A stretch of DNA of 64,000 nt from Scalesia atractyloides (GCA_947069175.1 CAMTDV010000012.1:40208341-40272340), one strand, 5' to 3'. Shown: positions 10,642 through 21,877, counted from the first letter of the stretch. The notes: a model not told the origin generated them from the sequence alone. A program made the numbers and translations.

Positions 10642-11991
10642 CTAGTTGGGTGGTTCGTTTGGGCCGTTATTATCTTCAACAGGATTGGCGTTGATGTTGT
10701 AAGCTCTTCCTCTTGCTGGCGGTGGAGCTGGGTTTACTTGATTTACTTGGTTAACTGGGTTTGCTTGAGCTTGGGCGTTTATGATGTTAACCAATCGAGG
10801 GCACGTGTTTCTAAAATGGTTAGGGTCGCCACAATTAAAACAAGCTCGAACATATGGAAACATGGGGTATTGGGCTTGTTGATATGTTTGGATCATGTTT
10901 TGAGTAGGGGGTGAGGTTTTGTTTTGAGAGGCGCGACAAGCCTTGCTCAAATGACCATAGCGTCCACAATTCGCACATAGTCGACAAGGTAAGGTAGATG
11001 GATGGTGATAAAAACAGGTGTTGCATTGAGGGTGAGGTCCAATGTAAGGTTTCTTATTTGGGTAAGTTGCGTTGGGTGCTATTTGAGTGATTGGGATAGC
11101 TTGGAGCGGTACGGCTTGTGAAGCTGGTTGATTGTGTTGAGTGACAGCGAAAATTTGCCCATCTCGTTTTCTCTTAGAAGTGGGTTGAGAAGGGGATTCG
11201 GTTTGGGTGGAGTTTGAGGTTTCAGTTGATGCTTTATCCTTCTTCTTCTCCTCCTTGAAGTCCTTATTTCGTATGCGGTTTTCGGTGAGCTCTGTAGCTA
11301 ACTCCATTGCTGCTTCCAAAGTTGCAGGTGTGGTACTTGTTACAGGGTCTTGAATTTTTGAAGGAAGACCTCGAATGTAGTGCTCGATCAATCGGTAGAG
11401 GGGAGTGAACAAGTTGGGGACCATTTGATTTAACTCAAGGAATCTCTTGTTGTATGTGGTGTGGTCGCCTTCCTTTTGTTTCAAAGAATAGAACTCATCT
11501 TCCAATTTCTTGATTTCGCTTCTTGGACAGAAACGTCTTGTCATGATTTCCTTCAACTCTTCCCAAGTCAAGGTCATAGCATTCTCGGTACCTCGCTTGG
11601 CCTTCTCTGTATTCCACCATGTAAGTGCTACTCCAAACAAACGACCGGTAGCATATCGCACCTTGCGATCATCGGGACAGTCGCAATTGAGAAAAGTGTT
11701 TTCCATTTCCTCAAACCAATTGAGGAGAGCGGTGACACCTTCACTCCCTTCGTATTTTGGAGGGTCGTAGGATTTGAAATGCTTGAAGGTTCATTTAGTG
11801 GTATTTGGGGGAGGGTTGACAACGTTTTGATCTTCTTGGTTAATTGGGTTGACGGGATTAGCGGTAAGGGCCTGTTGTACTTGAATTACGATGTTGGGTA
11901 TTACGACAGCCATTTGTTGAGTAATTTGGGCAGCCATGCGCTCGCGGGATTTTCCTGATTTCATTTTCCTACGAGAGAGGCTAGAAGACAT
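10642..11991 (-). pseudogene. Gag of the non-autonomous Gypsy element (one nonsense codon)
   Basis: About 450 codons from ATG at 11991 to TGA at 10642. The N-terminal 66 residues (Arg/Lys, then Gln/Asn/Pro-rich) end at an in-frame TGA (11793-11791). The frame continues without shift into a retrotransposon capsid domain (around RYATGRLFGVALTWWNTEK and FCPRSEIKKLEDEFYSLKQ), a basic Thr/Ser-rich linker, and zinc knuckles CANCGRYGHLSKAC and CFNCGDPNHFRNTC, both CX2CX4HX4C, preceded by CNTCFYHH. The tail is Asn/Pro-rich. Gag builds the particle and packages RNA. Apart from the single stop the frame is clean, consistent with recent insertion. An ATG at 11706 lies downstream of the stop but would lose the N-terminus. 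Confidence 0.9.
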
Positions 11992-12820
11992 CTACAAGAA
12001 ATACGTATCAAGAGTATGAGTTGGATGTTTTAGGGATCATGTGTCGTATTTAGGAATGAACATTCATAAAATAAATGAAGAATAATAAATTTACTACATC
12101 CATAGGATGTCTTGGGCTTTGCTCGTAATTGGGCCTCGCATGCCGCCATACTTCACCTTCGTAATCATGTGGGCCCCCATGATTACCGGGTCTTTCATAT
12201 GGTTCGCATGTTTTAGCCTGGTAACGTACACTAAAACCCGGAGAAAATCGAGAAATATGTATGTAACGTATGAAATTCGGAGTGCATCCAGGTGTGGACA
12301 CGGTGACACCTCAAAGTTGGGTTAGTTCGAACGACGTTTGGGTGGCATGCTTTGGCCTAATAGGTCCTTCGTACTCTCATCATTAGTCCCCAGGTAAGCA
12401 AACTGGTCCGTTATATTGGATTTATATGAATGCCAACCTAGACAGGACGTTCCGACTACCGGTACTTGTACCCTTACAGTTACTAAATGCCCGTCGTAGA
12501 ACTCACTTTGATGAGATTGAAAAATGAAAAATGCGACAAAATCTTGAATAAGGGAACTATGAGGATGACTTGAATATGTGAACATTGAAATATACGTGAT
12601 GAATGTATATGTAAGCATGTTATGTTTGACAATAAGTATAACTTATTAAATATCACACAATATGATAGTGGAAGTGTTTGCATGCATTTGTGTATGTAAT
12701 AAATACGAAACAAATAAACATCATGAGTTTGCATGTAACCACATAAACAATTAAAATCTAATCAACTATAGTATAGGCTCTAAGGGTCTAATAACCGATC
12801 CTATATCCCTATAGTCAAAA
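11992..12820 (-). other. Untranslated leader of the gag-only element
   Basis: About 830 bp between primer site and gag start on the minus strand. No conserved ORF. Short upstream ATGs are present but not convincing. Confidence 0.6.
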
Positions 12821-12832
12821 GCTCTGATACCA
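12821..12832 (-). other. Primer-binding site, initiator-Met tRNA type
   Basis: Minus strand TGGTATCAGAGC, complementary to the 3' end of plant initiator Met-tRNA, three bases from the LTR end at 12836. It fixes the element's orientation. Confidence 0.9.
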
Positions 12833-13860
12833 ATCTGTCACACCCCGACCCGCAGCGGAAATGGTGATCGGGACATGATTGGGTTTTCATCAAAGCTCAT
12901 GAAATTTACTATAAAGTTTCATATTTATTATTTCCTTTTAAAGAAGAACATTACAATCAACATACAAGTACAACTTGTTCTATACATTTATCAAGACTTC
13001 ATTATTTCTTCTTCTAAGGCAATTTCCTACGTGTTCCTTGCTTCAACCTGTCTACCTGTATCATGTGTAAAAATAGGGTTTTGGGTCAACAAAAAGTTGG
13101 CGAGTGAATCTTATTTAAACATTTGAAAGAATTAGTTATGTTGGTTATTTGAATAAAATTATGCATAACCAAATACGAATAAACGTAAATGTAAATTTAA
13201 TCACAAAACACATAATATTAATTAATACACACGCACACACCAACTGAATGATTTTGAGGCACGCGATGTTCAACTCGTCTCCCACGAGGAACTCATGGGC
13301 CTAATGAATGATTTTGAGGCACGCGATGTTCAACCCGTCTCCAACGGGGAACTGATGGGCCTAATGAATTGATTTGCACGCAACTTGACTAAATGTAAAC
13401 ACACATTACAACAAACAATATATACATTATAAGTTTAGATCATATAATGGTAATAGCACGAGTTTGAATAAGCGAAATAATTAAAGCGACACATGATACA
13501 CCCCAAAACATGAATAAAAAAGGGGAATTTGTAAGAATTCACTCACAGTGGGTGCGTTTCTTGGATTGATGATGAATGCGCACGAATTTGGATTTAACCA
13601 CGAGAGAAACTAGCCTAAATAATAACATAATAATTCAATAAATAAATAAACTTTTATTTAAGATTAATATTTTTAATTAGTGTTCTTAATGGGATTGTTA
13701 GATTTATTTTTGTGAGTTCAAGGAAATTTTCTAACTTCAAAAATATTATTTTTAAGTGTTTTTAATTGATTTTTTTAAATAAAATAAATAAATAAATAAA
13801 ATTTTTGACTTTTTGACTTTTTGACTGTTGACCGTTGACCGGTCGGACCGCGTTTAATTA

Positions 13861-14273
13861 TGCGCTGAGTGAGGTTCGAACTTGTGACCTCTCGTATGCA
13901 TGCACGCAGCTCTACCAACTGAGCTACGTGTCTAACCCGAAATATTTCTGATTTTAATTATATTTATATACTGTTTCGATTATTCAGAATTTTATTTAAT
14001 TTAAAAAGAATTTTAATTATTGAATCGGGGAAGGTTACGAGTCTCGAACCCGCGATCACACCAACAACTTGCACCCGGCCCAACCAACTGGGCTGGGTGT
14101 ATAACCCTTAATAAACTGAATTTATTTTATATTTATACACATACTGAAGCGAATCTGATTAAGCTTGTTTAAAAAGGAACATTTTATTTCAGAAGTCGAA
14201 GCAAGTGTGGCTCGAACCGGGATGTGCGCGTTGAAATTGCACACAGTCCACCGCTGGACTGTGTGTCTAACCC
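13861..14273 (-). repeat. Three tRNA-like units in the 5' LTR
   Basis: Same triple array as 8585-8999. Units lie at 13861-13938, 14031-14106 and 14198-14273. All three D-arm hairpins are retained. The third unit lost one C beside its TTCGA word, and the second has ATAACCC in place of CTAACCC at its edge. Presence in both LTRs means the array was part of the LTR before this copy inserted. Confidence 0.85.
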
Positions 14274-14834
14274 AGTTAAAATACTGATTTTAATTACATT
14301 CATAAACAACTCGATATACATCTTCTTCATAAAACTCAGATCGAACACAGATTAGTTAAACATTTGATTTTACTGCTCCGTTGTTTTAGAGTTTGAACAA
14401 CTAAATCGAATAGAACTGACAGAAAGATTTAAGATTGCATACCGAACACAGGGGCTTGGTTTTCCGGTGACTAACTCCGGCAGTTTCAGTAATCTCCGGC
14501 GACTTGCAGGTTGAGCAGAGAGTTGAGCCGAAGGTTCGAGAGCAGTTTGGGTAATGTTTTGAGACAGTATGCGAGTGAAATTGAGATGAGATGCATCGAT
14601 ATTTATAGTGCCCATTATCAACACTTGATTTCGGTTTCAAAAGTTCGGTAAAGATGTAATTGTCTAACTGATTGCATAACCGATTGGGGATTGTTGACTC
14701 CTTGATTGAGTCTATCGGTTACATTCGAGGATTGACGAGGAAATCCGGTTTCCTTGATGATAGCCGGCGACTTCGCGCGACTGTTTCTGGTTTGAATCCG
14801 GATCAAATTCATAATTGTTCCGAGATGTAGCAGA

Positions 14835-14908
14835 TGTGGGCAAGTGGTGTAGTGGTGTGTTGTTTGTTTGTTGTACCGGCTGACCCGGGTTCGAAACCCG
14901 GCAGCCTA
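14835..14908 (+). other. tRNA-Gly-like sequence in the 5' LTR
   Basis: Copy of the 9561-9634 sequence with at least one change in the A-box region (GTGGTGTAGTGG). The T-arm stem CCGGG/CCCGG is unchanged. Confidence 0.7.
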
Positions 14909-15093
14909 ATTTATTTTTTTACTCTCTTATTTTTTTTATTTATTAATTATGGTTTTAAATTCTAACATTGTTTATTAATTATGTATTGTTTAAAATTAAT
15001 TTGAGCAATAAATATGAAATGAAAAATTTTGACTGGATATTCGATTAATAAACGAAGCGGGCTTGGAAAACCCGTTTTTCGACGGATGTTACA

Positions 15094-18080
15094 GGCGTAA
15101 GGTGATGAAGCTGATGAGTTGGAAGCTCTAGATGGTTTTGTTACGAAACGAAGTGTATAGTTTGCGAAGGAGGATAAGAAAGGGGGAAAGGGGGCGAAAA
15201 AAAGCAGACTGCTACATCTTCCTCCTCTACTCCTCAAAAGAAGAAACGTGCACCTGCCGGCACGGGATTGGTTGATGAACATGAGATAGAAGAAAATGTC
15301 GAGGAAAAGGCTGCTGATATTGAAAGAGAAGATTTGGTGATAAAGAAGGTAGAGTTGATGAGGCATCCTCCTCGAGTATAGATGAAGAGGATAGGATAGC
15401 CAGCGAGAAAGAGAGAGCCAAAGAAAAAGAACTACAAAGATTTGCTGAAGAAAAGCGTAAAGCTGAGGAGAGAAGACGGAAAGTGACAGGGGAAGACGAT
15501 ACGACATATGTGCCTTTAGATTCCGACAGTGACACCCATGTTCGCAAATCATCAAAGAGGCCATCCAATGTTTTAAGAGGCCAGCAGCAAGAAATACCGA
15601 CTCTACGACAGTAAGGTTAAAGAGAAAGGTGCAAAGGAAAGCTGATTCAGCACAACCAACTCCATAATCACCACCATTACCACCTCCACAACCAAATCCT
15701 CAACTACCACCACCACCTCTACAACCAACACTTCAACCAACACCACAAACTACACCTCAACCTCAACCTACTCAATCTCAACCCTAGTTCTCAACCGGAT
15801 GCAGATTAGAAGATCAGTTTGACTTCGATTTTGGTGATATTGTAGGGGGAAGAGTTATCATCTGACATGTTCAATGATACACGAATTGAAGAGTTAGAAA
15901 ATCAAGTGATGATGAACAGTGTCAAAATTGCTGAGTTACGGGAGCAGATTAAAGGGCTTAAAGAAGATAAACAGTATCTTAAGGCTATCTTGGCAAGCAT
16001 CGTTTTCGAAAATGAACGACTGAGGAATCGAATGGTTGAATATGATGCAAAACGCCTCAGAAATCAAAGGAAAATGAACTTGTTCGAGAAACTCCTTATA
16101 AAGAAGCTTAGAATTAATCTGGCTGCTGCGATTAACGAGATTGAGAAGGAAGAGGCCCGACAGAGGGTTGCCGAGCGAGAACGTATTGCAAAAGAACTTT
16201 CAGACGCTCAGGGTAAGAGTAAAGAGAAGGTTGGTGAAGATCCTGTGATTGTTAAAGGTGCAACAAAAGCTAACTCTATGCCAGCATCTTCTGAGTTTAG
16301 TGGTGTATGCAGACACAAAGAAGTTTGTATTAATCGGAAAGCCAAAGGATGTTGACATTGACATGACGAATCTATATACTAAACGTCAAGAATGGCTAAA
16401 TAAGAAAAAGATGTAGAAAGAAATTGAAGAAGAGATAGAGGCATTTGATGAGAATCCTGAGGATGATAATCAAGACTTGGACGATACCGATGATGTATCT
16501 AAGGAAAAGTCAGATGATGATAGTGATAGTGATGATAACGATGATATGGGTGGTTCAGTAATCCTTGTAACAGAATCGAGTTTGAATGAAGATATCGATT
16601 TTTCTGTGTACTTGGATGATTCTGCCAACCAAGTTAAAGAACACAAAGAACACGGAAAGGCATCTAAAAGCTCTAAGAATGCTAAGTAGGCAGGAATCCT
16701 CACGGTGACCGACATGTCAACTGTTCCTACCGTGCAAAAACCAAAGATTTTATATCTGGAGCATGATGTGGAGGAGGGAGAATTTGTTCACAACTACACA
16801 AAGGAAGAAATTGCGAACATGTTAGGCGAGGACGAAGACACATTTGAATTCAATTTCGAAGATGAGCTAAATGACATCAGTGCTTTTCAGCCTGAGGATT
16901 ATGTCTTCGAACATTTTTCTGACGCGCACCACTATGACATGGCTGTCGTGGAGGATGATTCTGATGACAATGATGCTAATATTGTCGGAGAAGGTACAGA
17001 TAACTCCCCAACCCTCAGTGAAATGTTTGCAGCTGAGAATGATAATTTACTGAAACGTAAAGTTGAAGAAGTTGTAAAACATGGAACAGTTCCTCAAAGT
17101 TTATCTAAGGAAGAAATAGTAGAAATGAGGAAACTGTGGTTTAAAGAATTACCAGCATAGAGTAAATTCAAACGTCCCCAAGGATTCTTCACATGTGATG
17201 CTAACATTTCTCTGGGAGACATCATAAGCTGGGGTTAGATTAAAGAGCTTGACGTCTATGCGATTAAACGGGTGAATGGGCTCCAGTACTTCCGACACCT
17301 GAGCGACATCAAGACCCTGGCATTCTCGGACATTACTGAACTGGTGCAAACAAAGATGATAAATCTAAGGATGAAATTTCACGACCAGCGGCTATGGAAA
17401 TTGATAAAGCTGGAAGCTACCCACGGCTTTAGACGCTGGAAGCCACATATGCCCAAGAGAATTACAAAGATCGATCCTATTACAAAGGAAAAAGATGTGA
17501 CATTGATTATGAAGAGGCCGAAAGTGATGAAAAATATGCCTCTGATAAACATGGAGCAGGATTTCTTCAAGATCTTCAAATGGCGGCACTACGATTCTAG
17601 TACTGGTGAAGCTGTTATTTGTGTTCATCCAGATGAAGATTCTTGGAAGATAAATGAAGAATTATCAAGCCGTCATAGCACACAAACACATATATGGTCT
17701 ATGGTGTGACATTCGAGTACTAGACCCTATGTGGCTAGTCAATTGTTTTAAGAAGGATATTGAATGTTTATTTTACAGCAAAATAAGTTTTGAGGAGAAA
17801 GACAAAGAACAGGCTCTTTAGTTCCAGAAGATTGTTAATGCTTCTTTTGCTAATGACGTATATTCAGAAACAGCATGGAACTCTTATTAGAGGAAACTAA
17901 AGAGATAGAGCAGCGAAAGAAAGAAAAGAAGGCAGAAAGGATTGCAGAGCGAAGGCAGATTGCATCGCTAAGGATCTTTCGGTTTGGCAACACGTATAAT
18001 CAGCCTCCTCCTACAGACCAAATGTCGATATCTTCTGAGGAGCGTCGCATGCCACCGAAACGTTTCTTTGGACGTTAATT
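15094..18080 (+). pseudogene. Copia-1 env-like ORF, 3' part
   Basis: This continues the ORF cut at 7545. In order: a Lys/Glu-rich stretch (15100-15600), a Pro/Gln-rich stretch (15650-15790), a strong coiled coil (15867-16110, e.g. RIEELENQVMMNSVKIAELR), a basic helix, an acidic Asp/Ser-rich segment (16440-17130, e.g. SDDDSDSDDNDD) and a C-terminal part with GLQYFRHLSDIKTLAFSDI and RITKIDPITKEKDVTLIMK. Stops and frameshifts break it at least six times. A final open piece (17875-18078) is charged and helical. The layout of coiled coil followed by a basic/aromatic C-terminal block matches the Copia-2 ORF at 33175-36088. I recognise it as an Asteraceae Sirevirus-associated protein; its function is unknown. 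Confidence 0.65.
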
Positions 18081-18130
18081 GTCATATCTTGGAAGATTTT
18101 TTGAAGACTATCCAAGACTGCGGCAACATC

Positions 18131-18142
18131 CAAGGGGGAGTT
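18131..18142 (+). other. Purine tract before Copia-1 LTR-A
   Basis: CAAGGGGGAGTT abuts TGTTGGTGCG. Similar words recur at 20381-20390 (TAAGGGGGAA) and 20451-20460 (AAGGAGGAAT), each followed by TTTG(C/T)TG. Such repeated purine tracts are reported for Sireviruses. Confidence 0.7.
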
Positions 18143-18611
18143 TGTTGGTGCGTAATGTCTATCGTCTACGTCTAGGATATGTCGATTATGTATATAGGGC
18201 TTAGAATGTCAAATATTGTATGTTTATATATGTTTTATATGTTTTATATGTTTTGTAAGTGGCTCGTACAAGTGAGCTTTGTGGCTCGTACGAGTGACAC
18301 CTTGTCACTCATACGAGGCACCACTCGCACGAGCCAAACACCCTCACTCCTTGTGCGAGTCATGTTGACATATAAATAGAGGAGCTTGAGTGTTGTTGGT
18401 ATTTGTTGGTGACTACGGTGAAGCCAGGTCAAAGTGTTTACTCGTTTGTAACCTTCACGTTTATTAATACGAATCAATGTGTTTAAGTATCATATCTTTC
18501 TTGTTTGTCCTTCTTGTTTGTTTATCCAACTCGCTAACAATGAATTTCGCCTCTATTAGTTGAGTCAAATCAGTCCAGTGCTCATAATAGGAGAGTCGAT
18601 CCCCTCTTACA
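18143..18611 (+). repeat. Copia-1 LTR-A (469 bp)
   Basis: It begins TGTTGGTGCG right after a purine tract and ends CTCTTACA two bases before a primer-site match (GGTATCAGAGCC, 18615-18626). It holds a TATA box TATAAATA (18371-18378) and an inverted repeat built from the CTCGTACGAG word (18284-18316). It is bounded like a 3' LTR on the left and like a 5' LTR on the right, so it is a shared LTR in a tandem arrangement or a recombinant. Confidence 0.72.
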
Positions 18612-18930
18612 ACGGGTATCAGAGCCACTGTATGATTCATTCAATCTAACAGTTGATGAATCACCTACGCTCATGAATTTTGGACGTATGAGGGGTTTTA
18701 GACGTAAAACATCAAATGATTGGACATTCCATGGACATAATGTAAATTAAAACCATAGGATTGTTAGAAAGTGATTTTCGACCAGATCTGTGCAAAAATC
18801 ATCTTGAAATACGAAGAAATAAGGATTCTAGATCAAAAAAAAGTAATCAGGCTCGTTTGTACGAGTGAGCCCCTGTGGCTCGTACGAGTGACACTTTGTC
18901 ACTCGTACGAAGCACCACTCGTGCGAAGTG
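18259..18930. repeat. CTCGTACGAG palindromes in LTR-A and following leader
   Basis: At 18284-18316 CTCGTACGAGTGACA is followed after CCT by TGTCACTCATACGAG, a 15-nt inverted repeat with one mismatch whose left arm contains the 10-bp palindrome. The same design, CTCGTACGAGTGACA then CTT then TGTCACTCGTACGAA, recurs at 18879-18911, beyond the primer site. Flanking variants (CTCGTACAAG, CTCGCACGAG, TTGTGCGAGTC) extend the cluster. Confidence 0.9.
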
Positions 18931-20461
18931 TGGCATGCCTAAAAAAAATTTGGTGATTACAATTTTTTTCAGATTTTAACGTCTAATTCGGGCTGTTCGG
19001 GGACACCACCTAGAGCTTCAGAGTATAGTTTTGATGATATGGTCACAAAATTTTGAAGATATTGGTATAGTCACTGATACCTGCACAAAAGGTTGATCAT
19101 CTGGTGTAGTGACTTTTAATGGGCCTCAACGTTAAATCCGCATTTGATCAAAACTGCAATTTTGGGAAATTTTCCGCAAAATTTGTTTTTGTAAAAAGAT
19201 GCTCAAGACGTCAGAATTTGCAGAAAATGAGGGGGAATAAAAATTTTCACGTGTATGTTAATATTCCGGCATTTTTGAAATTCGTGACAATGCAACAGTA
19301 TTCGGGTGGTTCCGACTGCAGATTATCTGGGAAACACAGAGCATCGAAGATCCAAAAGTGATGAGATAAAGTTGGGGTTGCATAACTGAGTCTTGGAGGA
19401 GTTGTTCATCGGATTCAGTAGTTATGGTCACGTTGATGCCTGAGTCTTTGTACAAGCCGGTTGCACACACGACTTCTTAGTGGTACAAAGTATCCAATTT
19501 AACTCCGCAGGGCAAATGAACTATTTTCCTGACTAACCGCCAGAAAATAAGAATGCTTTATGGTTTCAGTTGTCACAGGGACTAACGAGGAAGGCTATAT
19601 ACTTGCAATTCATTACTAAAGAAGATGATATAATAAATCTTTCAGACCAAATGTTTACCAGTTGCTCAAGAAATAGACTATACATTTGGAGCTTCGTCAT
19701 CAAAGGATGTTCAGAATTTTTAGATCTTGATACAGATTGATGCTTAAGGGTTAATTACCTGGTCTTCGATGTGGAATTGGATGCACATACGACTGCTTAT
19801 CTTTAACCCTACAAGGCATATGAACTATTTTCAGGACCAACCCCCAGGAAATGAGGATGTTTAGTAGTTTCAGTTGTGCCATTCTAGCGGAGATAGCTAT
19901 ACATCTGTTATTGTGACTAAAAAGGAAGAATGTGATTCTGATTGCTGAAGAATGCTTCTCATAATCGATGTGTTACCAGATAATATGATTCTAATGATGA
20001 TTTACTGATTGACAAGATTAACGAGTTGCTAACTAGTAACGATTACAGAAATCAGGATTTCAGATTTACGTGGATTTTTATTGATTTGAAGTTTATCAGT
20101 GTGGTAATTGGAAGTTTCTATCAATTGCCAGTTGGATTTTGAAGATCAGAGGATCGAGCATTGGAGGAGTGCGCTAAACCAAACACGGATATGGTTAAAT
20201 CAAAAAAAAGAAGCTACATTGATTAATTTCAAGTTGGTGATTATTGGAGAAAATTTGTAGATTAAGAAAATCTGAGGAGGTTTTGAACCGTGCCACAAAG
20301 ACCTGAAGATTAATTTCAGGAGAATGTTATTTTAGGTGGAATGTTGCTTAGAGTAGATAATTCAAACCCGGATCATCAATTAAGGGGGAATTTGCTGACG
20401 CATTCTATGACATCAACAGATACCTGATTGAAGTTTCGACAGTGACGTCCAAGGAGGAATT
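18612..20461 (+). other. Copia-1 leader-like DNA after LTR-A
   Basis: It starts with a primer-site match and has no convincing ORF. It contains an imperfect direct repeat, ATGAACTATTTTC...CAGAAAATAAGAATG at about 19516-19552 and its relative at about 19820-19856. It ends with two purine tracts in the style of an env-to-LTR boundary. It is probably the two outer ends of an element whose gag and pol were deleted. Confidence 0.5.
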
Positions 20462-20695
20462 TGTTGATGCAGTTTATGTCACTGTGCGAATAGGCAAGAA
20501 AGAGTGTGTATCGAATATTTTATAGATTAGATACGAACACACGACCCAAGTGCGAACGAAAAGTGACTCGTATGAGTGATAAACAACTCACTCGTACGAA
20601 GGACACTTCGTACGAGGCCACTCGCTTCACACGAGTTGCTCATGTCTATATATTTATGTGTTATGTGTTCATTGTTTGTAAGTTTTGGAAGTTCC
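20462..20695 (+). repeat. Copia-1 LTR-B (truncated, diverged)
   Basis: It begins TGTTGATGCA after AAGGAGGAAT, carries CTCGTACGA words at 20574-20640 and a TATATATTTA run near 20645-20655, the same order as LTR-A. Sequence identity to LTR-A is low outside these words. It stops around 20695, where Gypsy-2 coding sequence begins, so the right end is missing and the boundary is approximate. Confidence 0.5.
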
Positions 20696-20699
20696 CTAA

Positions 20700-21563
20700 G
20701 GGGAAAAGCTGGCGGATTCTCTCCAGGAATTCCGCCAGCCAGACAAGATGTATACTCTTTCGGTATGAATGAATGAATGCTTTCGCTGATTCTATTTCTA
20801 CTCCCGTTCTACCGAATCGGTACTATCATAGGCACAAACTTCCCTCAAGAAGAAAGATGGATCATTTTGGATGTGCATTGACTATCGTGAGCTCAACAAG
20901 CTTACAATTAAAATCCGATATTCACTTCCTCGCATTGATGACCTTTTCAATCAATTACAAGGTGCAACGTGTTTTTCCAAGATCAATCTTCGTTCTGATA
21001 TCATCAACTTTGAGTCCTCGAAAAAGATATACCTAAAGCCGCGTTTCGTAACGTTATGGGCACTACGAGTTCATGGTCATGCCTTTTGGTTTGACCAACG
21101 CACCTACGGTTTTCATGGATTTGATGAACTGTGTGTACAAACCTTATCTTGACCGTTTTGTGATCGGCTTCATCGACGATATCCTCATCTAGTCCAAGAC
21201 ACAAGAAGAGCACAACGGACACTTGCGTCTTATCGTTCAGCTTTTGCGTACTGAGCACCTTTACGTCAAATTCTGCAAGTGTGAATTTTGGCTAAAAGTG
21301 GTTCAATTCCTTGGTCACGTCGTCAACAAACTTGGTATTCACGTTGACCCTACGAAAATTAAAGCTATGAAGAATTGGATCGCTCCTAAGTCTCCATCTG
21401 AAATTCATTCGTTCCTCAGTTTAGCTGGTTACTACGTTGCTTCTTTTCAAAGATCGTTGTCCCCCTCACATCTTTGACTCAAAAGGATAAACCTTTTGTT
21501 TAGGGTTTCGAACAAGATGAGACTTTTCAAACACTCAAGGACATGCTTTGCAATACTCCTATC
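20700..21563 (+). pseudogene. Gypsy-2 pol, protease-RT linker and RT
   Basis: A left-truncated Ty3/Gypsy pol. A PGIPPARQ motif (near 20730) marks the protease-RT linker. RT follows: CIDYRELNKLTIKIRY, LPRIDDLFNQLQGAT, FSKINLRS, then after indels the active box FIDDILI (near 21170-21195, followed by a TAG), FCKCEFWLKVVQFLGHVV and PSEIHSFLSLAGYY. Gag and protease are missing. Multiple frameshifts. The frame is cut at 21563 by Copia-2 and continues at 36421 with RNase H. Motif style fits chromovirus-type plant Gypsy elements. Confidence 0.87.
20718..20749. repeat. Short inverted repeat at the Gypsy-2 left edge
   Basis: GCTGGCGGA and TCCGCCAGC form a perfect 9-bp stem with a 14-nt loop. It overlaps the PGIPPARQ coding sequence and lies close to the truncation point. 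It is probably a coincidence of coding sequence. Confidence 0.6.
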
Positions 21564-21862
21564 TGTTAGATCACTAACTAAAGGTTTGCACATTAGTGTT
21601 ATATTTTGGGCTTGATTTGGGATTTTTGGGCTTCCTAGTGCCTTATGGGCCTAGGGTTGTATTTAGTGGGTTGTATGTTTAGTATAAATACGTGTATTAG
21701 TTAATGTTTTGGGGTTGTTAGTCAATTATTTAAACACTTGTATCAGACACTATTCTTGTGTATGCAAGTTATTTTGGTTGAAGAGTTGTTCTTCATTCTA
21801 ATCTTTATTTGTACAATCGATTAGTCTTACGATACCTGTTAGATCTGATTACAGGACTTACA
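21564..21862 (+). repeat. Copia-2 5' LTR (299 bp)
   Basis: TGTTAGATCA...GACTTACA. A TATAAATA box lies at 21683-21690. About 300 bp is short for a Sirevirus LTR. The 3' LTR at 36119-36415 is closely similar but has TAGAAATA in place of the TATA box. Confidence 0.93.
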
Positions 21863-21864
21863 AT

Positions 21865-21877
21865 TGGTATCTGAGCC
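21865..21877 (+). other. Copia-2 primer-binding site
   Basis: TGGTATCTGAGCC, one mismatch to the initiator-Met tRNA complement, two bases beyond the LTR end. Confidence 0.85.

Larger units (their letters stand above)
7546..15093 (-). mobile_element. Complete gag-only Gypsy-type LTR retrotransposon
   Basis: A 7548-bp element flanked by perfect 5-bp duplications GGCGT (7541-7545 and 15094-15098). Its two LTRs (7546-9819 and 12836-15093) differ at few positions, so insertion was fairly recent. In minus orientation the order is 5' LTR (15093-12836), primer-binding site matching initiator-Met tRNA (12832-12821), leader, gag (11991-10642), about 800 bp of non-coding DNA, purine tract (9834-9820), 3' LTR (9819-7546). 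The internal region is only 3016 bp and has no protease, RT, RNase H or integrase, so it is non-autonomous and needs enzymes from a related element. It sits inside the Copia-1 env-like ORF. Confidence 0.93.
12836..15093 (-). repeat. 5' LTR of the gag-only element (2258 bp)
   Basis: Same ends and same internal order as the 7546-9819 copy. The TATA box CTATAAATA is at 14608-14600, the 60-bp duplication at 13245-13364, the tRNA-like units at 13861-14273 and the Gly-like sequence at 14835-14908. Differences from the other LTR are scattered substitutions plus short length changes in the A/T and GACC runs. The primer-binding site lies directly beyond its 12836 end. Confidence 0.93.

Noticed and set aside
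11461..11958. Plus-strand open frame of 165 codons
   Set aside because: Antisense of gag; it has no recognisable domain.
15227..15568. Minus-strand open frames of 113-200 codons with Ser/Leu/Phe-rich sequence
   Set aside because: They mirror the Lys/Glu- and Pro-rich plus-strand env-like ORF. Composition alone keeps them open.
20718..20749. Stem-loop as a terminator or transposon end
   Set aside because: It overlaps conserved PGIPPARQ coding sequence; rho-independent terminators are not expected in plant nuclear DNA.
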